From: an uncultured Lachnospiraceae bacterium
Lineage (GTDB): Bacteria; Bacillota; Clostridia; Lachnospirales; Lachnospiraceae
Reading direction: 5' to 3'
Assembly (NCBI GenBank): GCA_902767065.1
Contig: CACXFW010000056.1
Span: 1 to 11,698, forward strand
Length of the DNA: 11,698 nucleotides
The notes below the pieces were generated by a model. The model was not told the DNA's origin. It was given only the letters and a program-made list of their open reading frames with translations, and searched no databases. This document shows, in pieces, positions 1 through 7,300 of the stretch. The stretch's first letter is position 1, and each line of letters opens with the position of its first letter. A program made the translations under genes and the position numbers.

Positions 1-5
1 CCCAT
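1..5 (-). CDS. Probable start of the next importer gene (livF-type ATPase), cut by the window edge
   Basis: Only the first bases are in the window. On the minus strand the livG stop codon (7 to 5) and an ATG (5 to 3) share one base, giving TGATG, the usual sign of translational coupling. A GGAGG lies about 12 bases upstream of this ATG, inside the end of livG, which is slightly far for a ribosome binding site. In LIV importer operons the second ATPase, livF, normally follows livG, so that identity is inferred from gene order alone. No protein sequence can be read here. Confidence 0.35.
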
Positions 6-772
6 CAGTCGTCGTCACCTCCCAGATAAGCAGCGATGACACGCGGATCATTGCTGACCGATTCCGGATCACCATGCGCGATGATCTTCCCATATTCCAG
101 CACCGTGATCTCCTCGCAGATCCCCATGACGAACTTCATGTCATGTTCAATCAGCAGAATTGCGATCCCGAAGTCATCCCGGACCTTCCGCACCGTCTCC
201 CTGAGCTCCAGCGTTTCATTCGGATTCATCCCCGCGGCAGGTTCATCCAGAAGAAGCAGCTTCGGATCAGAAGCAAGAGCCCTGCAGATCTCCAGCTTTC
301 GCTGCTCACCATACGGAAGCTGGGAGGCAACATAACCCGCCTTATCGGCAATTCCGAAGACATCCAGAAGATGCATGGCCTTGCTGTCCATCTCCCTCTC
401 CCTGTCCCGGAATACCCTGTCCCGGAGGATGCCGTGCCACATGCCGTAAGTCACCCGGTTGTGCATGCCAACCTTTACATTATCCAGAACCGACATTCCC
501 TTGAACAGGCGGATATTCTGGAAGGTCCGGGCAACCCCGGCCTTGGAGATAAACTCCGGGGTCTTTCCCGTAATGTCTACGCCGTCCAGAATGATGGTTC
601 CCTCGTTTGGCACATACATGCCGGTGAGCATATTGAAGGCGGTCGTCTTCCCCGCCCCGTTCGGCCCGATCAGGCCATAGAGATGTCCCGTATCAATTGT
701 AAGCTGAAAACCGGAGACTGCCTGCAGTCCCCCGAAGGAGATTCCGAGATTCGTCACTTGCAGAAGTGCCAT
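5..772 (-). CDS. livG: ABC importer ATP-binding protein, branched-chain amino acid type (LivG)
   Basis: This cytoplasmic ATPase drives uptake through the LivH/LivM channel, probably as a heterodimer with LivF. The product is 255 residues, the same length as E. coli LivG. Visible motifs are Walker A GPNGAGKTT (36-44), the Q-loop Gln in ARTFQNIRLF (about 85), the signature segment LPYGEQRKLEICRAL (152-166), Walker B LLLLDEP (172-178) and the switch His in LLIEHDM (210). The stretch AAGMNPNET after Walker B is typical of the LivG branch of the family. The frame stays open upstream to 892, but the ATG at 772 was chosen because a GGAGGAG lies just before it and the family alignment begins at MALLQV. 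The livM stop is one base away (776 to 774), so the two are very probably translationally coupled. Ligand preference cannot be read from this subunit. Confidence 0.95.
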   Translation of the reverse strand: MALLQVTNLGISFGGLQAVSGFQLTIDTGHLYGLIGPNGAGKTTAFNMLTGMYVPNEGTIILDGVDITGKTPEFISKAGVARTFQNIRLFKGMSVLDNVKVGMHNRVTYGMWHGILRDRVFRDREREMDSKAMHLLDVFGIADKAGYVASQLPYGEQRKLEICRALASDPKLLLLDEPAAGMNPNETLELRETVRKVRDDFGIAILLIEHDMKFVMGICEEITVLEYGKIIAHGDPESVSNDPRVIAAYLGGDDD

Positions 773-773
773 A

Positions 774-1907
774 TCACTCCTCCTCCTTTCCATGCTTCTC
801 AAAATAGCTGCCATCCGCCTTCTCCACAGGTTCCTCCCCGGCCGGATTCTTCCCCCGGATCTTTGCCACAAACCTCTGGCGCAGCTGTACAAACGCCGGT
901 GCCTGGTTAAACAGCATGATCACGATCAAAACAATCGAATAGATGAACATCCGGTACTGGCTGAAATCCCGCAGAAGCTCCGGAAGAAGCGTCAGGAGCG
1001 CTGCCGCAATGATGGAACCGGGTACATTGCCCATTCCTCCGAGCACAACCATCACCAGCACATTAATGGACAGGTTGTAATCATATTTCTTGAAATCAAG
1101 CGTCGACAGGTTCAACACGTAAATCACGCCCGCAAGCCCTGCAAAAACCGCGCTTGAGATAAACGCCATCAGCTTATAGCTGGTCAGGTTGATGCCGATG
1201 GACTTCGCCGCGATCTCATCGTCCCTGATCGCGGTGATCGCGCGTCCCGCCCTGGAATTCATCAGGTTCAGGACAAATGTCACGGTCAGAAGCAGCAGCA
1301 CAATCCCGACCGTAAAACTGATCATCATGTTGGGAGAGATCTTGTTGATTCCCGAAATCGGCTGCGCTCCCTTGATCAGAGGCTTCGCACCCGGCTCCAG
1401 CCGGAAGGAGCTCTGCTCAAGCGCAAGATGGATTCCTTTGGAGTCCACGCCCAGATAGGTCGTGCTGAGAACATTCTTCAGGATCTGGCAGAACGCCAGC
1501 GTTACAATCGCCAGATAGTCGCCTGAGAACCGGAGGACAGGGACACCGACGATCACGCCGAACACGCCGGCCGCGGCCGCGCCGATGATCAGCGTGATGA
1601 TCACACGCGGAACCTGATGCATGGTAAGGCCGGCCCCGTTATAGAACACAACGCCTGCCGTCGCGCCTGCCAGCATGAACGCCGCGTGCCCCAGAGACAG
1701 CTCTCCCAGGAATCCGACGACAAGGTTCAGGGAAACCGCCATGATTGCATAAGCGCAGATTGGAATCAGCATGCCCAGCATCTTGCTGGAGAGCATCCCA
1801 AGATTCCCGGCGATCTCAATCCCCGCCCAGAACACAAGGATCAGGGAAAAGGAAAACACATAGGTTCTGGTACTCTTCTTTCTGGTTTTTCCATTCTTCT
1901 TCGCCAT
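774..1907 (-). CDS. livM: Branched-chain amino acid-type ABC importer permease (LivM)
   Basis: This integral membrane subunit forms the translocation channel with LivH. It has 377 residues and about nine to ten hydrophobic segments. The family signature GELSLGHAAFM lies at 68-78, followed later by GDYLAIVTLAF and by VLGGMGNVPGS near the C-terminal third, all characteristic of BPD_transp_2 permeases. The N-terminus is strongly basic (MAKKNGKTRKK), which fits a cytoplasmic end, and the C-terminal tail after the last membrane segment is charged and Glu/Lys-rich. The loop after LKNVLSTTYLG departs from the usual TGG..G form and is rather long (YLGVDSKG to KISP). The start was set at the ATG at 1907, not the in-frame GTG at 1916, because GAGGTGG sits about seven bases before the ATG and would overlap the GTG. 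The livH stop (1920-1918) lies within this ribosome binding site region. Confidence 0.93.
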   Translation of the reverse strand: MAKKNGKTRKKSTRTYVFSFSLILVFWAGIEIAGNLGMLSSKMLGMLIPICAYAIMAVSLNLVVGFLGELSLGHAAFMLAGATAGVVFYNGAGLTMHQVPRVIITLIIGAAAAGVFGVIVGVPVLRFSGDYLAIVTLAFCQILKNVLSTTYLGVDSKGIHLALEQSSFRLEPGAKPLIKGAQPISGINKISPNMMISFTVGIVLLLLTVTFVLNLMNSRAGRAITAIRDDEIAAKSIGINLTSYKLMAFISSAVFAGLAGVIYVLNLSTLDFKKYDYNLSINVLVMVVLGGMGNVPGSIIAAALLTLLPELLRDFSQYRMFIYSIVLIVIMLFNQAPAFVQLRQRFVAKIRGKNPAGEEPVEKADGSYFEKHGKEEE

Positions 1908-1917
1908 ACGTCCCACC

Positions 1918-2799
1918 TCACACTTTCACTGCCGTCTTCTTGCCCAGAAGCCCTGTCGGCTTCACGAGCAGAACGATAATCAGCACCAGAAAAACGATCG
2001 CGTCGGAAAGCTGTGTGGAGATATAGGCCTTTGACAGATTCTCGATTACGCCCAGAAGGACGCCACCAAGAAACGCGCCCGGGATCGATCCGATTCCCCC
2101 GAAGACAGCCGCGACAAAGGCTTTGATGCCTGGCATGGCGCCGGTTGTCGGAATCAGCGTCGGGTAGGAGCTCAAAAGCAAAGCGCCCGCGACCGCCGCA
2201 AGCGCAGAGCCGATGGCAAAGGTCAGGGAGATGATCCCGTTGACATTGATTCCCATCAGCTGGGCCGCGCCGCGATCCTCGGATACCGCCTTCATCGCGT
2301 GGCCGATCCGCGTCTTATTGACGAACCACAGAAGAACCACCATGATGACGATGCTGACCGCGATCGTGACGATCGTCTCAGCAGGGATGCTGAGTTTCCC
2401 GCCGGCAAGACTAAGAGGAGGCAAGGAGATGATCGAAGTAAAGGACTTCGGATCGGATTTCCACAACAGCATGGCGCTGTTCTGCAGAAGGAAGCTGACG
2501 CCGATCGCCGTGATCAGAACCGCCAGGGAAGGCGCCGACCTGAGCGGACGATAGGCAACCCGCTCGATTGTGATGCCAAGCAGCGTACAGACCGCCATGG
2601 CAAACAAAACCGCCAGCAGAGGGTTCCATCCCCTTGAACAAAATGTAAAATAAACCATATATCCGCCGATCATGATGACATCACCATGCGCGAAATTCAG
2701 CATCTTGGCGATACCGTAAACCATCGTATAGCCAAGCGCGATCAGGGCATAAACGGATCCCAGTGAGATCCCGCTGATCAGATAGCCCAGAAACTGCAT
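1918..2799 (-). CDS. livH: Branched-chain amino acid-type ABC importer permease (LivH)
   Basis: This is the second channel-forming membrane subunit, 293 residues, close to the usual 290-308 of the family. Hallmarks include LISGISLGSVYALIALGYT (8-26), MLNFAHGDVIMIGGY (33-47), RVAYRPLR, AVLITAIGVSFLLQN and the late VFGGIGSIPGAFLGG, which marks the EAA-like loop contacting the ATPase. About eight hydrophobic segments are visible. The frame is open 75 bases further upstream to an ATG at 2874, but that start lacks a good ribosome binding site. The ATG at 2799 is preceded by GGAGGAG and begins with MQFLGYL as expected. It lies 215 bases downstream of the binding-protein gene and overlaps the ribosome binding site of livM. 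The pair with LivM and the ATPase motifs next door leave little doubt about the role. Confidence 0.94.
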   Translation of the reverse strand: MQFLGYLISGISLGSVYALIALGYTMVYGIAKMLNFAHGDVIMIGGYMVYFTFCSRGWNPLLAVLFAMAVCTLLGITIERVAYRPLRSAPSLAVLITAIGVSFLLQNSAMLLWKSDPKSFTSIISLPPLSLAGGKLSIPAETIVTIAVSIVIMVVLLWFVNKTRIGHAMKAVSEDRGAAQLMGINVNGIISLTFAIGSALAAVAGALLLSSYPTLIPTTGAMPGIKAFVAAVFGGIGSIPGAFLGGVLLGVIENLSKAYISTQLSDAIVFLVLIIVLLVKPTGLLGKKTAVKV

Positions 2800-2821
2800 A
2801 CTCTCTCCTCCGGTTCCTCTG

Positions 2822-2861
2822 CAAGGCAGCCTTGAGAATATGGCAGGCAGAAATCCCTGCC
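2822..2861 (-). other. Two small hairpins in the livH leader
   Basis: Two short inverted repeats lie just upstream of the livH ribosome binding site: CAAGG/CCTTG with a 3-base loop (2822-2834), and GGCAG/CTGCC with a 6-base loop (2846-2861). Each has only a five-base-pair stem. They may modulate translation of livH or be chance. No riboswitch class was recognised. Confidence 0.25.
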
Positions 2862-2927
2862 GGAGCACATTCATCTTCTATGCAGGCACTCCCATATTCC
2901 CGGCTCGTCCCGAATCATACTACGTAT

Positions 2928-2961
2928 GACAAAGGGGGCTGACGAACGCAGCCCCTTTGCC
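2928..2961 (-). terminator. Strong intercistronic hairpin between livJ and livH (attenuator or mRNA-end stabiliser)
   Basis: About 53 bases after the livJ stop, the minus strand carries CAAAGGGGCTG and CAGCCCCCTTTG around a 7-base loop. That gives about 11 base pairs with one bulged C, extendable by a G-U and a G-C pair. It is not followed by a run of T (the next bases are ATACGTAGTATG), so it is not a classical intrinsic terminator. In many binding-protein operons a structure at this place protects the upstream message or lets only part of transcription continue, so that binding protein exceeds permease. That role is inferred here. Confidence 0.55.
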
Positions 2962-3014
2962 ACAGAATCATTTATCACTGCTTCCTGTGAAATGGATCAG
3001 TTGTCTTCAGTTCC

Positions 3015-4163
3015 TTACTCGGCATCAAGGCTGACATACTCACCGTTCTCGATGATCATGCCGCGCGGAGCCTTGGAAACGGCACCGCTCGCATCCCATG
3101 TCATGCCTTCGCCGGTCAGACCGTCATAGGAGAAGTCTCCGCCTGTCAGAACCGCCTTGACTGCCTCGCAGATCTCGGAAGCATCCATATCGGAGGTAAC
3201 ACCCGCCTTTTCACAGGCAGCATACAGAACCTGGACAACATCATAGCCGTCAGCAGCAAACTGGTTCGGAACATCTCCGCCCGTCTTCTCCGCGTACTTG
3301 GCGACGAAGTCCTTCGTCTTCTCATCCGCCGCATCAGCAACGAACGGGGTCAGCAGCATAACGCCTTCCGCCAGAGCGGTATCAAATCCTTCTACGGTAA
3401 GCAGTCCGTCAAGACCGTCGCATCCGAAGAAGTTTACGTCATAGCCCATCTTATCCGCAGCGATCAGAACCTGGCTTGCAGGGGTGTAATAGATCGGCAG
3501 GAAGATCAGGTCTGCACCAGCATTCTGGCAGGACTGCACCTGCGTGGTAAGGTCAGTGGAGTTGTCATCCGTGAAGGCTTCCTCGGCCACGACTTCAAGG
3601 CCAACCGCCTCGGCTTCCGCCATAAAGGTCGCATAGATGCCGGAGGAATACGCGTCAGCGGAGTTGTAGATCACGCCGATCTTCTCGCCAAGTTTCTGGC
3701 TGGAGATATAATCCGCGGAAGCGGTTCCCTGGTTCGGATCCGTAAAGCAGACCTGGAATACATTGTCGCCAAGATCAATGACATCCTGGGAAGAGGCCGA
3801 CGGAGTCAGCAGAAGCATGTTATCGTTCAGAGCCTCCGCTCCGACCGCAAGACACGGGCTGGTCGTAACCGTTCCGCCCAGAAGCTGCATGCCCCAGTCC
3901 TTCAGGGTATTGTAAGCGTTCACACTCTTCTCCGGATCGTGCTCGTCATCCTCAAACTGAAGCTCGAACTGAAGATCCGGATTGGACGCGTTGACATCCT
4001 CGACAGCGATCTCCATGCCGTTCATGACGTTCGATCCATAGATCGCAGCCGCACCGGTGATCGGTCCGATTCCACCGATCTTGATGGTCTCGGCAGCGGC
4101 CGCACTCATGACAAAGCTCGCCGCAAGAGCGCCAGTCAAAGCTACTGTGATTACCTTCTTCAT
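3015..4163 (-). CDS. livJ: LivJ-type periplasmic-binding-fold substrate-binding protein of the importer
   Basis: This extracytoplasmic receptor captures the amino acid and delivers it to LivHM. It has 382 residues (E. coli LivJ has 367). It opens with a signal peptide (MKK, then a hydrophobic core ending SAAAA), with a likely signal peptidase I cut after Ala24 before ETIKIGGIGP. The mature part matches the Peripla_BP_6 leucine-binding family: IKIGGIGPITGAAAIYG at its start, the ligand-site region GGTVTTSP, LLTPSASSQ, and FFGCDGLDG in the second lobe. The start at 4163 follows a strong AGGAGGAGG; a longer frame to 4214 begins with a poor TTG. There is no lipobox cysteine near the cleavage site, unusual for a Gram-positive binding protein. 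Branched-chain amino acids are the most likely ligand, but other amino acids, short amides or urea-like compounds are possible in this family. It is the first gene of the operon, with its own promoter and a CodY-like site upstream. Confidence 0.92.
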   Translation of the reverse strand: MKKVITVALTGALAASFVMSAAAAETIKIGGIGPITGAAAIYGSNVMNGMEIAVEDVNASNPDLQFELQFEDDEHDPEKSVNAYNTLKDWGMQLLGGTVTTSPCLAVGAEALNDNMLLLTPSASSQDVIDLGDNVFQVCFTDPNQGTASADYISSQKLGEKIGVIYNSADAYSSGIYATFMAEAEAVGLEVVAEEAFTDDNSTDLTTQVQSCQNAGADLIFLPIYYTPASQVLIAADKMGYDVNFFGCDGLDGLLTVEGFDTALAEGVMLLTPFVADAADEKTKDFVAKYAEKTGGDVPNQFAADGYDVVQVLYAACEKAGVTSDMDASEICEAVKAVLTGGDFSYDGLTGEGMTWDASGAVSKAPRGMIIENGEYVSLDAE

Positions 4164-4186
4164 GTTTTCTTCCTCCTCCTGAAACA

Positions 4187-4201
4187 AATTCTCTGAAAAC
4201 C
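4187..4201 (-). promoter_or_regulatory. CodY-like operator in the livJ 5' leader
   Basis: Read on the minus strand, GGTTTTCAGAGAATT matches the CodY box consensus AATTTTCWGAAAATT at 12 of 15 positions. The mismatches are at positions 1, 2 and 11, and the central TTTTCAGA is exact. It lies roughly 35-48 bases downstream of the predicted transcription start and just ahead of the ribosome binding site, where a bound repressor could block elongation. CodY responds to branched-chain amino acids (and GTP in many species) and is known to repress their transport genes. Binding here is inferred. Confidence 0.5.
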
Positions 4202-4220
4202 GCCGCGTTCGCAAAGCTTC

Positions 4221-4231
4221 CTGCTCAGCAG
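4221..4231. promoter_or_regulatory. Perfect 11-base dyad just after the livJ transcription start
   Basis: CTGCTCAGCAG is symmetric around one central base. It falls at about +5 to +15 relative to the predicted start. The one-base centre cannot form a stable hairpin by itself, so it would act as a protein site if it acts at all. No known regulator was recognised. Confidence 0.25.
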
Positions 4232-4241
4232 CGATGGAGGT

Positions 4242-4270
4242 ATTGTAACATTAAGTTTTTCATTATTCAA
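4242..4270 (-). promoter_or_regulatory. Promoter of the liv operon (extended -10)
   Basis: On the minus strand, TTGAAT (4270-4265, 4 of 6 to TTGACA) is followed after exactly 17 bases by TACAAT (4247-4242, 5 of 6 to TATAAT). A TGT directly precedes the -10, giving an extended -10 element. Transcription should start near 4235, leaving a leader of about 70 bases before livJ. This fits a housekeeping sigma-A promoter. The AT-rich patch stands out from its GC-rich surroundings. Confidence 0.7.
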
Positions 4271-4283
4271 TCGCAAACATGCC

Positions 4284-4305
4284 AAAAACCGCTAAATATT
4301 ACGGT
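4284..4305 (-). terminator. Probable weak intrinsic terminator of the giant surface-protein gene
   Basis: Eleven bases past the TAA stop at 4316, the minus strand reads ACCGTAA, a short loop, then TTAGCGGT followed at once by a run of T (TTTTT). The stem is about seven base pairs with one bulged G, so it is modest. It lies just upstream of the liv -35 box, which separates the two transcription units. Confidence 0.4.
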
Positions 4306-4315
4306 AATCAGAGGA

Positions 4316-7300
4316 TTATCCTGTAAAAACAACGCTTGTTGAGGTGTGTGTGTTCCATCTGTATCCCGAAAACGGACTTTCTGCCTCATTTTGATGAATC
4401 GTAATCTTTTTCAGAAAAAGGCAGGAAGTCGTAATCCCCGTACCCGTCTTTCTGACTGACGACGGAATCTCCAAAGAAGCAATCCGGGTGCTGGTAAAGC
4501 AGGAATTGCCGAACTCTTCAAGCGTTTCAGGAAGACGGATGGAAGTCAGCGCACTGCACCTTTCGAACGCTTTCGTGCCGATCATCCGGATCCCGTCCTC
4601 GATCTCTACTGTCCGGACGCTCTTACCGGAAAACGCGCTGTCCCCGATCTTTGTAATCTCCAGAATCTCATTTCCTTTCTTTGCATAGTGCGGAATCCGG
4701 AGATTGGGTGAGGTGAAGTCGATCACCTGTCCGGTAACAGGATCCCGAAGCTCCTCCTCCATCAGATCACGCGTCAGGATCACCTGGTGACGGACCGGCA
4801 GCATCTCAAACTGCATCCCGTTTGGAGTAAGAGACGGATCCGTCAGGGAATTCTCCATCGAGCAGGAGGCCAGTTTCCAGTTTCCGCACTGCTCTTCCGT
4901 GATCTCCCACTGTGTACCCTGCGCAAGCTGAAATACCGCCTGGGTTCCTGCGCGGAGGAAAAACACTCCCTGCGCATCGCTCGTTCCGCTTCCCGTCACC
5001 TCCCCGGATTCCGGATCACGGATCCTGTAGGACAGGTACCGGCCAGGAAGGAACAGATCCCCGATCCTTTGAGTCAGCCGGATTGGGAAGGTACAATCCG
5101 TCTCGATATCCGTCTGCTTCTCCACGACAAGCGTCTGCAGATCATTCTCATTGATAAACGTATTCCCCTCGCAGCTGACAAGCATCCCGAAAGAAGGATC
5201 GGAAAGATCCATAGCCTCCCGGATCCTCAGATCCCCCTCCTGGGCCTCATGCTCCATATAATAAAGGTCTGTCCTGACACTTCCGTCTGAAACCGCGATC
5301 GGAAGGATGGGTGTCTCCAATGAAGCTTCTTTGCGCACGCGGATGATTCCGTCTTCGCCGGTCCGGTTCAATCTGGTTCCGGAAGGGATGTTGTCCCTTA
5401 ACTGAATCCAGTCAACGCCGGATGCCGCATGCCATGTGCCACTTTCGTACCGCTCCAGACACAGAGAAAGTACGGCTCCTTCCGGGACACGGTCCCATCC
5501 TGCGCTGCCGGAAAGAAACTCCTTCCGGATGAGGGATTCCTGGCTCAGATCGACAGAATGGATTTCATTCACAAACAACGCATCTGTCATGTCATCAGAC
5601 GCGCATCCTGTCAATTGCCTCCCTTCGCCGGGGGAAACGCACACTGAGGCGTAGGCTGCGTTGTCTTTCCTGACAAGAGCCCCTTCTGTTTCGGTAACTC
5701 TCCACAGCCTTCCCGGCGCAATCCCGGACAGAACCACTGTCTGATCCTCGGATACGCAGATCAGGCCATCCGAAACCTCACTGCGAAGAAGCGCTCCCTC
5801 TCTATCGTCCGCAACCAGGACCGGTCCGTTCAGGGCCTGGAATTCACCCTGCTCATTCTGGACCTCGATCATGAATACACACTGAAGGCCGGATGCGGCC
5901 CCTTTGGAACGCTCCTCCATCAGATACCGGTTGGCCGCGTCGTCTCCGCTCTGCGCGCAAAACTGTTTGCGGAACATCCCCTGGCAATCCTCCCCGTTGA
6001 TGAACAGCGCCTTTGACAGATCCTGGCCTCCCTCCCCGAGGACACCTGTGTGAGGCTGAACGCCTGCAGGATACACCTGCGCAAAAAACTCATCCGGCAT
6101 TTCACTCACCCTCCATGCACAGCCTTCCTCTCCCAGATCCGGGAAGGTCGCGCTCATTCCTGCCGTCAGGGTAAAATATCCATCCTGATCCGTCATAAGC
6201 TCCTCTCCGTCAGAGGTTATGTACGGCGTATTGCCCCGTGCCTGGTAAGTTCCGCTGGCATCCGCAGTCTCAAGCAGGAAGGAAAAGGCTCTTTCAGATG
6301 CATCTTCGCCCGGATCAGAATCTCCTGCGATTACCGGGCAAAGATAAAAGAAGAATCCGCTTTTGCTGTGCTCCGTCAGCCCCCACAGCTGAAGGGATAC
6401 CTGAGAATACCCCGAATAGGACATGGAGGTTCCTGCCGGGATTGTTCCCGTAAAGGAATCGATCTCCGTCGATCCGGAGAGAACGCGGATCCGCTCGTCT
6501 CCGATCAGGTTCACCTGCATCGGGAATTCCACCGTGAATCCCGTCATCCCTTCCGGCGCACACGAAATAAGCGGCACCAGGCCGGACTGTGTCCGGACAA
6601 TATCCGGATATCCCGGAGTAAAGACTGTCGTGCGGTTTCTGTGAACACCGGAAAGCACGGATTTTGATACCTTCAGGCTTCTTTTTTTCCAGCTGTTCCG
6701 TATGCTGACGTATTTCCTGGTGCCAAGGAGCGGCATGACAGCCGCCGCAAGTCCTCCGTCCACTGCCTCATAACCATCCGGAAGGTCCGTCTCCTGGATG
6801 ATGTAGACGCCGGATGCCTCAAGATGTTTCAGCACAACTTCTTTTCCGGCACATGCAAGACAGAAGCAGCCGTTTTCATCGGTCACAAATTCCTCCTCTT
6901 CCATGATTCCTTCCACACCGGGTACAGGATCAGCTGTCAGCGAAGGATTCTCCGGATCAAAGGAGGAGAGGTCCATTCCGGAGCGCACCTTCCAAAGACG
7001 GAACGTAAACGGTTCCGTACACTTTTCTGCTTCCTTGTGGAGCACCTCCTTCTTCAGAACCAGTTCTTTCCATCTCCAGGCATTTTCCAGTGTAACCAGG
7101 CTTCCCTCAGGGCCAAGGATCCCGCTCTTTTGGGTTGTCACACCGGCATAATCCGTCAGTTCCCCGAAGGAAGCCTCATCCTCCTTCGCCTCATAGACGC
7201 ATCCTTCCTGAGGATGGAGCGCGATCACCTCCCCCGCATGCAGAATTACACAGCTGTCCTCATCCACGGTATGTTCCGCAAGGATCTGGTTCTCCACAAG

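Noticed and set aside
773..892. Longer N-terminus for LivG beginning at 892
   Set aside because: It would overlap the end of livM by about 119 bases, is rich in Arg, and is foreign to the family; the ATG at 772 has a strong ribosome binding site.
74..910. A 278-residue open frame on the plus strand opposite livG
   Set aside because: It lies fully antisense to a gene with all ABC ATPase motifs, and its translation is low-complexity, rich in Pro, His and Arg, without a recognisable domain.
2800..2874. Longer LivH start at 2874
   Set aside because: Only a weak AGAAG precedes it, and the extra 25 residues do not resemble the family; the ATG at 2799 has GGAGGAG.
4312..4322. Perfect 11-base dyad AGGATTATCCT over the stop codon of the giant gene
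   Set aside because: The single central base leaves no loop for an RNA hairpin and no T-run follows; most likely chance.
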